Shown: positions 9,062 through 16,900 of the stretch, one piece after another
How positions within the stretch are numbered: the first letter of the stretch is position 1
How the letters are laid out: each line of letters begins with the position of its first letter
NCBI GenBank assembly: GCA_000320545.1
Contig: ADNK01003069.1
Span: 1 to 20,583 of the forward strand
DNA from: Bigelowiella natans CCMP2755
Lineage: Eukaryota; Cercozoa; Chlorarachniophyceae
Reading direction: 5' to 3'
DNA length: 20,583 nucleotides
Notes under the pieces: generated by a model
What the model saw: only the letters and a program-made list of their open reading frames with translations
The model's database searches: none
What the model was told of the DNA's origin: nothing
Made by a program: the position numbers and the translations under genes

Positions 9062-9949
9062 ATGGATAATGCACCACGTAAACGACGTCCCGAAAAGCGG
9101 AAGGCAGACGCCTTTGATCTGGAAACCAAAAGCACAAGTCCAAAAAGACAGAGGACGCAGCAATCACACATTGGTACACGCGTAGTAGCGCTTGGCGTTG
9201 ACGAAGCACTCGAGAAGGCGCGAAGCATTGTTCGTAGATCCTCTGATATTCGGAGGGTCCTCCAAAGAGACTGCCCAGAGCTTTCAATGCTTTTCGAGGA
9301 TATCCTCTGGGCTGCAGGCCAGTCGAAGATCGCCCTGACAAAAGAAGAAGCAAAGGAGGATGAGGCCGTAAACATGGAAGCTTTAGAGTTGCTTGTCATG
9401 ACCACGGCTCGGAGTGATGAAAATCTACGTGATCGGACATCCGATAACAGCGTCACAAATCTCGTTTACACGTCACGCGAAAACCTGCGTCTGTTCATAA
9501 ATTTGTCTCGCGACGGCGGTTCTCCGTCGCACTGCGTTTTTGAATTTAATACGCTCGGAGGAAGCACCAAATCACAATCAACGACAGCTCAACACCCCAC
9601 AGCAGTTAACGTCACTAACTGGGCTTTAAGTGCGAAAATGACAAAATCTGACCTAGATGTGAATGATTCTGTGCCTACTTTGCGGTCAATCCCAGTCTTT
9701 AAGGACATCTTCTGTGTCAGTTTCGAAGGTGACGAGAGTGATGATGCTGAAAGCAGCGGAGGTAGCAAGGATGATTGTAAAGATAAGAAATATACGGCTA
9801 CTAATCTTCGCTTTTGGCGACAAATATGGAAGAGGGTAGGAGACGATTTTTCCGAGAAAGCCATAAGAAGATGGATAGGATTATTGCTAAAGATCGTATC
9901 GTATGCGGAAAGACCGTATCGCAGAAATGTATCAACTGCGTATAGCTAG
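9062..9949 (+). CDS. Hypothetical 295-aa protein with basic nuclear-type signals
   Basis: This is an uninterrupted frame; the first ATG after an in-frame TGA (9002-9004) is at 9062, in the context CCCCATGG. The N-terminus has two basic clusters, PRKRRPEKRK and SPKRQR, that resemble a bipartite nuclear localisation signal. A predicted helical region follows (ALEKARSIVRRSSDIRRVL...). An acidic Ser/Asp tract lies near residues 224-240, then a Trp/Arg-rich helical C-terminus (LRFWRQIWKRV, IRRWIGLLLKIV). I see no known domain, membrane segment or zinc motif. It is the only host gene here without introns. AATAAA at 10017 and 10143 could serve its 3' end. It shares a promoter interval with the coiled-coil gene. 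A nuclear role is an inference from composition only. Confidence 0.6.
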   Translation: MDNAPRKRRPEKRKADAFDLETKSTSPKRQRTQQSHIGTRVVALGVDEALEKARSIVRRSSDIRRVLQRDCPELSMLFEDILWAAGQSKIALTKEEAKEDEAVNMEALELLVMTTARSDENLRDRTSDNSVTNLVYTSRENLRLFINLSRDGGSPSHCVFEFNTLGGSTKSQSTTAQHPTAVNVTNWALSAKMTKSDLDVNDSVPTLRSIPVFKDIFCVSFEGDESDDAESSGGSKDDCKDKKYTATNLRFWRQIWKRVGDDFSEKAIRRWIGLLLKIVSYAERPYRRNVSTAYS

Positions 9950-11124
9950 TTTGACAGTATACCTCACACATACAATAACTACGTGTGTGTAGCTAAATGA
10001 GTAGAGAAGGCAACGCAATAAAGGCTTTGTTATTTGCATTTATGAGCTATTAAGTGATAGAAATAATATAATTGTTTACATAAACATATTCGTTGATGTG
10101 ACAGCTACTTCATTTTTGTATATTGGGCTAGTATACATTTGCAATAAATGGCTCTTCTACACGTATTGACAGTCATACTTGCGAGATTCGGCCTTCATCG
10201 AGGCTTACATTGCATAGCGCGGCGAAAATCCGATCGAATCGATATATAGAGACATGGTAGCACATCTATGTACATGCGTTGTCTCTGTCAGTTTTGTTCA
10301 TTTTTTATAGAAGGTTCTGAGAGTTCTGTGGCAACAAGCAAACATGTCATTGTCAAATTTGAAGCGCAAATCATCTAATAGCATCGACAACCGCACAAAA
10401 AAGCATCCGATCCTGAAACCGATGCCCGATCGAAGATCAGCCTGGCCAAATTTGCAAGCGCTTTCTTCATCGTTCTGGCGTTGTTTGGCAGCATTGCTTG
10501 AATTTGCTTCGATCAGAGCGGTGCTTTGATCGACGATTGCAAATGACAGCACTGTAACAAACATCATCGCGCACAAACGTGCAATTGGTTGTAGCAGCGT
10601 AGCGCGTGCAGGCGGCGGCATCGCACCGTACCGCCTCCCGCCAACCTGCACATTGTATCTCAAACAACAAACCTTTGTGGATTGTGCAGCTGCGCTTGCT
10701 GTCATCAATGCTAGAATGCTGGGGAAATAATGGACGTGCATGTGCCTGTAGATGATAGACATCAGCGGCAAATCGCAATTGATGACATGCGTGCATTGTA
10801 TCGTGCGAATGCAGTTGTTGCAATCCGCGAAGCTGTGTGAGTCGTGCAGCATCATGTGGGATGCAAATGTGACGAGAACCTGCCTGGACTGTGTCATGTT
10901 GCATGCAAAATCAAATGATCATTATGTACACGCACATAATTGCAGCTATACGCATTCTTTCCTCCTTCTGAGCCGCATTCGAGCCCGATGTTGAACCTCA
11001 TCCTTTGTATCGAGGCCGATTTGTTACGGCACATCATGCGAAACCACTTTGTTGTATCGGCTACTATGCGGCACGCTACACTCTACGCACCGACAGGGAC
11101 AGCTTAAAACAAATGGCTTCTACA
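9950..11124. other. Intergenic region, part TGCA-rich
   Basis: It holds the 3' UTR of the 9062 gene, then AT-rich sequence, then from about 10540 to 10930 a block rich in TGCA, GCATG and CACA/TGTG words. A 199-codon frame on the minus strand (10298-10897) starts with ATG but shows no domain, has skewed Cys/His/Met content and coincides with the stop-poor block. I regard it as probably accidental. From about 11125 the tRNA-like sequence begins. Confidence 0.5.
10017..10022 (+). terminator. Candidate polyadenylation signal AATAAA
   Basis: Canonical hexamer 67 nt after the stop codon of the gene at 9062-9949. A second AATAAA is at 10143-10148. Which one is used, if either, cannot be told here. 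Confidence 0.4.
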
Positions 11125-11207
11125 TGTACGCGGGGAGTCGAATCCGGAATTTGGCAGTGAAAACCCCATATCCATGTGGTACCAAGCGTTAAACCAGCTT
11201 ACGTACA
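11125..11207 (-). pseudogene. tRNA-Glu(UUC)-like sequence, probably decayed
   Basis: On the minus strand a 7-bp acceptor stem pairs fully (TGTACGT with GCGTACA, one T-G). The anticodon arm reads TGGGG-TTTTCAC-TGCCA, giving anticodon TTC (Glu). A B-box-like GGATTCGACTCC follows. Compared with tRNA-Glu as I recall it, there is an insertion of about 8 nt near the D arm, and mismatches occur in the anticodon stem and T stem. Length is 83 nt instead of about 72. It is most likely a tRNA pseudogene or a tRNA-derived SINE remnant, and a functional unusual tRNA is less likely. It starts 54 nt beyond the stop codon of the gluconolactonase-like gene, on the same strand. Confidence 0.5.
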
Positions 11208-11260
11208 TTTAACAAAGAAGTTCCTCAACGTACTCATGCGGAACCGCTGGTGACTCATGC

Positions 11261-12964
11261 TCACACCCTCTTCAATGCGAGTCTGTAAGCCTTAGGAGGC
11301 ATATTGCCTACGAAGTATAGGTATGGCTTGGGAGTCGCCGCGATCCAAATGTTCGTTACAACTGACTGTGCTACGAGGTTCTGAGTAAGCAATAATTAGG
11401 TTAATGAAATGGGGTCAACAACGACTTAGTCAGTGCAACACGCCAGCTCGTGCCTCTTTCCTCACTCTACCCAACGCCCCATGAATGCAATACATTTGAG
11501 CGTTTTCTGACCGGCTGAACTCGAGCGAGGAGAGTGCCTTGGGGATCTGTAACGATCAACCCCCCTGGAAGGGACATGTATACGTATCCTTCGCTATCAA
11601 CCTGCGATATGATCCGAGAAACGTGATTTCACGTAATGGTAGTATACGCATTCATTCGTTTGGAATATAACTGATCGAAATGGAGGGGGAAAGACTTTCC
11701 CCACGAACCTTCATTCCGTCGCCGTGACCGTACCAACCCATATTGTTTTGGTAGTAGGTTGTGTTGAAGAAGATCTGGGTCGTTAAGGCCACTGGCACCG
11801 CACCGCTTCGATCGATGATGTTCTTGTATGCATTTCCGTCGGCATGCGTCGTGTAAAGAACATTTTCTGAGGGAGAGAAGGCAATGCCATTCGGACCACC
11901 AACACCGTTGTTGTTGGGAACATCGATCATCTGGGCAATAAAACATGTCAGCCCCATCATTCGTCCGTCATCATCAATGTAAGTATCACTCTACAACGCG
12001 CATTCGTGCCTCGAGACGGCATCTGCCAAATTGTTGTTGTTATCTACTCCTAAAAAAACCGAACCTTGACAACGGTGCCATTTCTCGCTGCGTAGACGGA
12101 AGTCGTGCTGACTTTTCCGGATGATGGATTAGTTGAGCGAAAGTTTGGATCTGTGAACCAATACCACCCTTGGCTATCCTGGACGATATCATTCGGCGCC
12201 CAAAATTGGTTGCCATTGTAGGTTGAGGCGATCGGGGTCCAACTATTCTGGGCGTTACGAATAGAAACAGCGCCATTCCCCATCTGACACACCACATGAT
12301 TCCCATCCTGGTCGAATATTTGGCCATTGGGCCCTGGATAAGGACCATTAAAGACTGAATCGTACGTTGAACCAGTAAAGCCGGCTGGGGAGGTCACAAG
12401 CTTGACGCCTGTCATATTGTTCCATTCATAAATAGCGTTGTTGGCGCTAACGTCGGAAAATAGCAAAGATGCAGTGGATTCCTTCCACAAGGCTCCTTCA
12501 AGCCATCCATAGTTGAAGCCAGAAAGGTCAAGGCTTTCAATAGTAGCAGAAGGGTCCACGAGATTGTCAAACTGTGAGTTGAATCTTGTTATCGTGCCGA
12601 CTGACGAAGATTCAATAGCTTTATCCTCGTACAAGTACGGAGTAGTACTGCTCGAGCTACTCGAATCTGAATAGCACGTTTAAACATAGCAACGAAGGCG
12701 ATGGTGTTTAGTAGTGGGTCGTTTATTTTTATAAATGAATACGATCTCAAGTATCAGGCACCCCTCACTCCACACAGAGAAATGTTAAGCAGAATTACCG
12801 TTACACTTCCGAGAGGCCACCACTCCCAGAGGCACGACGAACGCTAGAATGAAGACGAGAACCGTGCTCACCACAATCAATGGTGAGAAATAGCTCCTGC
12901 AGTACCAGGGCTTATGCGCTTCCCCATTTTCGGGGTTGAGGCTGCTGAAAGGTGTGTCGGGCAT
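11261..12964 (-). CDS. SMP-30/gluconolactonase-like protein with N-terminal membrane anchor, 5 exons
   Basis: Exons, in coding order: 12799-12964, 12065-12666, 11709-11930, 11512-11601 and 11261-11380. They join in frame to 399 residues. The family is a six-bladed beta-propeller that hydrolyses sugar lactones or related esters using one divalent metal. All four expected metal ligands can be placed: E111 (LEGALW), N213 (APNDIV), N269 (GPNGIAF) and D326 (GDGMK). Their spacing matches the family well, and WFTDP is also typical. Residues about 28-50 form one hydrophobic helix after a 27-residue N-terminal tail, so the protein should be a type II membrane protein with the propeller in the lumen or outside the cell. 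A Ser/Thr-rich linker (56-63) joins anchor and propeller. Introns are 107-134 nt, and two donors are GTTCG. The start is the first ATG in frame. Substrate is not predictable. Confidence 0.87.
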
Positions 12965-13068
12965 TGCGAGACTTGCGTGCTGGTGGGGCACGTTTTGTGG
13001 ATGGATGATAAAAAATATCTCCTCCGGAAGAAAAATCTTTGCTCCGGAAGAAAGAAATCATCTTATTG

Positions 13069-13089
13069 AAAAAAACACTGTGTTTTTTT
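13069..13089. repeat. Near-palindrome with A/T arms
   Basis: Arms AAAAAAACAC and GTGTTTTTTT flank a single T, about 105 nt upstream of the gluconolactonase-like start codon. It could extrude as a cruciform or simply be low-complexity DNA. Confidence 0.7.
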
Positions 13090-13092
13090 ACA

Positions 13093-13118
13093 TGCGACAA
13101 CACAAAATAATTGTCGCA
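13093..13118 (-). promoter_or_regulatory. Paired inverted TGTCGCA sites (hairpin) upstream of the lactonase-like gene
   Basis: TGCGACA at 13093-13099 and TGTCGCA at 13112-13118 form an inverted pair with arms GCGACAA and TTGTCGC around a 10-nt spacer. They sit 129-154 nt upstream of the ATG at 12964. The same arms occur in the LTR hairpin at 13796-13817. This is a candidate binding site for a dimeric regulator, by inference. Confidence 0.4.
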
Positions 13119-13522
13119 AGGTAACAAAAGAGCTAAATGTCGAGTGCGCGTGCCTTGCGAGTGTCGGACCCCGAACGCGGCCTTTGCAGTCGATCATCAA
13201 AGTTTCTTTCTTTCTTTCAAGTTTCTAAACCCTACTCCCGCAACCCTGAATCGTGACAATGTGCGAAAGCGCTTGGTTGAATGAGCAATCATGCATTTGA
13301 CGAGCAAGCGGGCGACAAAACGACTTGCTAGCTTGGCTCATTGTGATGGCAGTGCATGATTGTCACATGATGGCCCACTGTCATTGTGAACATGCACCGT
13401 GCTGGGCAGCGTTGCCACCACAACTGCACATGAATGACAACCACCACCACAACACGTGCATTGCACCAGAGTGCACTCACGCACAGCACAACACACGAAC
13501 GTCTGGACATCTCTGGATCTGT

Positions 13523-13526
13523 CTGT
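13523..13526. repeat. Target site duplication, left copy (CTGT)
   Basis: It directly abuts the left LTR and matches 19243-19246. The flanks continue similarly (CTGTCTGT against CTGTCTGC), but only 4 bp satisfy a true duplication. Confidence 0.75.
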
Positions 13527-13669
13527 TGTTGCGCGTAAGGTGTTCACAGGCCGAGGCGCTACGTGCACAAGTAGGCAGGGGGGGGGAAAGGCACGTTTGC
13601 TTCCTTTTGAAGAGTTGTGTTTATTTTTATTAAAGATTATATTTTTATTAAATCGTGCACTGCGTAATC

Positions 13670-13690
13670 ATTCGCGAAGCTTTCGCGAAT
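13670..13690. repeat. LTR hairpin 1
   Basis: Arms ATTCGCGAA and TTCGCGAAT around a 3-nt loop GCT. Present again at 19060-19080. Confidence 0.8.
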
Positions 13691-13697
13691 GCCGCCG

Positions 13698-13753
13698 CAC
13701 GTGGGGCAGCACACTTCCGGTGTGCTGCCATGAGTCCCGCCGGAACCCACGTG
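13698..13753. repeat. LTR nested hairpin 2
   Basis: Outer arms CACGTGGG (13698-13705) and CCCACGTG (13746-13753) enclose an inner stem GGCAGCACA/TGTGCTGCC (13705-13713 with 13721-13729) and a 7-nt loop. The one-base overlap at 13705 means the outer or inner stem loses one pair. Copy in the other LTR at 19088-19143. Confidence 0.75.
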
Positions 13754-13795
13754 CCTATGCTGTATTAATATCTACGTTATCTATATTCTATATCC

Positions 13796-13817
13796 GCGAC
13801 AACCCCTTTGTTGTCGC
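13796..13817. repeat. LTR hairpin 3 with TGTCGCA
   Basis: Arms GCGACAA and TTGTCGC around an 8-nt loop. It is followed by A, so it contains TGTCGCA, the same motif found in the host promoters. Copy at 19186-19207. Confidence 0.75.
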
Positions 13818-13852
13818 ACGTGACTTGTGCCCGCGTAGTGGTACGCGCTACA

Positions 13853-13860
13853 CCTCCCCC
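13853..13860 (-). other. Polypurine tract
   Basis: Reads GGGGGAGG on the minus strand and directly precedes the 3' LTR in element orientation, as expected for the plus-strand DNA primer site of reverse transcription. Confidence 0.8.
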
Positions 13861-13903
13861 AAGTCACGTTGCTCCTTCCTTCCTTCCTTATTCCCTTAGA
13901 CCT

Positions 13904-16900
13904 TCATCGCTTTCGGAACTTCACCAACCACCAGGTAATAGATTCCTCTCTAACCTTATCTCCTTTGTCGCTTACCCAGAACTCACCTTCGTCCTTAGGT
14001 TCGTGTCCATACCAGCCCTCTGCATCAAGGTCCCCCAGGACCTTATACCAGTGCTCAAAGGGTAAGTCGGGAACAGCTAGGTAGAGTAGCTGATATTTTC
14101 CGTCCTTTATTTTCATAGCTACCCTCTCCATATTTCGTAATCCAGGGTAGCCTAGATAGACAATCTTCATGCGCCAATCGTCGTTCACCCTGACCTTATT
14201 GTTTCCATATTCCACATCGAACTTAGGTCGGGGTCCTAAACAAGGCATTGCTCGCTCCCACACAGTAGGGTTTACTTTAACATCCTCTAGGAGCTTCTCA
14301 CCGATATCATAATTCTTTAGGTGACTGATGTGGCGCAAGGTGACCCTGTTCCCATCATAGATGTAGTACTGCTTCCTCCCCTTCCTCTCGGTAACCTTTG
14401 CAACGCCACCCCAGAAGGGGTCTTGTTTATTTCTCGATCTCAGATTTACCTTGGCCCTAACATACTGTCCTTCCTTTAGAACTCGGCCATCGTACGGGAC
14501 CTTCTCGTCTTCGCTCTCGGTATCGTCGTCGTTGTCGTCGCCTTCTTCCCTCTCCTTATCCTTGATACCTCCCCCAGACGTGAAGGTGTCGTTTACTAAC
14601 CCTTGTATCTTGTCTGGTGTGGTGCTATTTATCCTGCTTAGGTTGGCCAAGGTGCGGTGGAGTCGCTCTACCTTGGAGTTGGACTGGGCATAGTATACAG
14701 GTGAGGCATCAATATTAGGGTGTGGTAGCTGTAGAAGAGAGGTCTCATTATCCACATGTAACTTCTTTGGTATCTTGTTTATGCTAACTTCATCAGGGAT
14801 AGCCTGGAGCTCAGACTCCCAGGTACGGTAGCAGTTAGTAAGCCTCTGCTTATATAAGCCTTTGTTCTTCTTAGCAACGTTGACCTTGATAATCTTTTTA
14901 ACCCAGCACTTTCCAGTGGCCACATCAACGAAGGTAAGGTAGTGATAGCCATCGTACTTATAAACATCAATTTGCACGATATCTAAGAAGTTCCTTGCTT
15001 TGATTTTCTTAGATGCACGGCTCTTGCTGGACTCCTTGGTGGCGACGCCTGCCGCCTTCAAGCTGGAGCACCTGCAGCCACGCAGGTATGTCCTTATCTC
15101 TTTTAGCTTGTAGGGCCAGTAGTAATGGTAGAGTAGAGCAGTGATATGGTTTTCTCCTACGTGTGCAGGTCCATGGGCGGTAAAGAGAAGGGCTCCCCTG
15201 GTCCGCCGTGGCACGTAGGTACGCCTAACATTATTAGTGTATACATATATCCTATCACTAAGTACCTCATGCTTGTGTTTGTATTTATCCAGGTGTTCTT
15301 GAAGGTGCTGGAGCTCCTCTGGCTCAGGCAGGAAGTCGCCGTCCTCGAAGGTAATCGCGTTAACCATAGGGGTGACCTGGGTAGGGACTTTCTTTTCGAA
15401 CAGCCTGCTGAAATAGTCAGCAAGCTGCTTGTCTCCTGGTGCGTAGACCACTGTCCTCTTGTCCCTAAACTCTTCCGTGTCCGCCCTCATAGCTGCATAC
15501 TCATCGTTAGGCGCTTCGAGCTTGCGGTCGATGCCTAGGAGGGGCTTGTGGTCAGTCATTAAGGTGAAGCTGGGCACCGACAGCAGGTAGTATCTTAGTT
15601 TCCTCTGCGCCTCAGTCATGGCTTTATACTCTCCTTTTGTAGGGCTGTACTTGGCCTCAGCTGCTGTGCAGGCCCTGCCCCACACCCGTATGATCTGCTG
15701 GTCTTGGGTAAGTACAGCAGCCATACCTAGCTTAGACCAGTCTGTCCATAGGGTAGCTGGTCTAGTAGTGTCTAGCTTAGCATTCAATAGGGTGTTGCTG
15801 CATAACTTTATTAGGTTATCGAAGTGGGCATCAAGGCCAGCCTTGGCCCACACCTTAGCGAAGCTGAGGCCTACAGAGTTCTCCTTCCGGTAAGCAGTAG
15901 TAAAAGCAGCTGCAGTCCTAGCGTAGGTAGGGGAGAACCTACGTAGTATCCAAGCTGCAGTCTGCAAGAATGACTTTAACTCCTTTGCATTCTTAGGTTT
16001 AGGGGCTTGCTGTAGTGCTGCTACTTTCTCGGGGTTTGGGGTGATGCGGCCTTGCTCCAGGTAATATCCACACCACTTGATTCTTGTAGCTAGGAATGTA
16101 CACTTCTGCAGTCTAATAGTAAAACCGAAGTGTGCAAACCTAATAAATATATTTTCCAGGAGGAAGATCTGAGCGACGACTGTGTTGGTACATATTATGT
16201 CATCATCCACATACACAAACACAAACACCCACAACACAGACGCCATCCCATCATGTGTGTATGCCCTGTAGTTCTGACTACTGAACGCATCCCCTGATAT
16301 GCTTAGGCCGTAAGGGAATACGACGAAGTGCCACTTCCTGTGCCTGCTGGAGAACGCGGTAATGGGGCGGGAGGTTTTGTGGATGGGTGTCTGCATGTAT
16401 GATTCATTTTTATCTAGGGAAGAGTAGTATTTGTATCCTATGACGTGTTCAATAACGTCATCTATCCTTGGTGTAGGTGTCTGGATCCTCTTTATTACTC
16501 GGTTGTGGCGGATGAAGTTGTGCGCCAGGCGGAAGAAAGGGTAAGTAGGTTTCTTAGCTAGCACATGTCTCACGTTCCATGGTGAGTTGCTTGGCTCTAT
16601 CTTCCCTTCCTTTGCCCATTCATTGATCTGCCACTCTATCTTTTCCCAGTCCGCTTCCGGTCGCCTATGTTCTGGGTCATTGATGATGCACTCTTCGTAT
16701 CCCTTCTTTAGCTCGATCTTTACTGGGGTAAGCTTGCTGGAGGGCTTCGTCGTCGGCTTGGTGATGTCAGAGTACTTCTCGTTTAATATTTTATTAATGT
16801 ACTTTTTGCCTTTGTCGATATCCCAATCATCAGCTGGGGGGGTCTTGTCCAGTAGCTCCGTTATCTGTCGGATGGTCTTGCCGGGGTTCTTCTTCCGTAG

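Larger units (their letters stand above)
12965..13526. other. Upstream region of the gluconolactonase-like gene and TGCA-rich spacer
   Basis: The first 170 nt carry the promoter or 5' UTR of the minus-strand gene: a repeated CTCCGGAAGAAA word (13022 and 13042) and two hairpins (13069-13089, 13094-13117). From about 13260 the sequence becomes TGCA/CATG-rich. Open frames there (for example 13328-13568 minus) look accidental. The retrotransposon interrupts this spacer at 13526, and the continuation resumes at 19243. Confidence 0.55.
13527..13852 (-). repeat. 3' LTR (in element orientation)
   Basis: A 326-bp LTR identical by eye to 18917-19242. In element orientation (minus strand) it has TATA-like sequence near 13768-13793, then hairpins, then three AATAAA signals (13644-13649, 13626-13631, 13620-13625) and a G/C run near its end. 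U3, R and U5 borders cannot be fixed without transcript ends. Confidence 0.93.

Noticed and set aside
10298-10897. 199-codon minus-strand open frame
   Set aside because: It begins with ATG and has a short hydrophobic stretch, but composition follows the TGCA-rich block, another long frame overlaps it on the same strand, and no domain is visible. Expression data could revive it.
12785-12991. Start of the lactonase-like protein at 12991
   Set aside because: That codon is GTG. The first in-frame ATG is at 12964, which still leaves the membrane anchor intact.
13456-13899. 147-codon plus frame across the LTR, repeated at 18900-19358
   Set aside because: It is read from LTR sequence on the wrong strand, is present in both LTR copies, and has no known domain.
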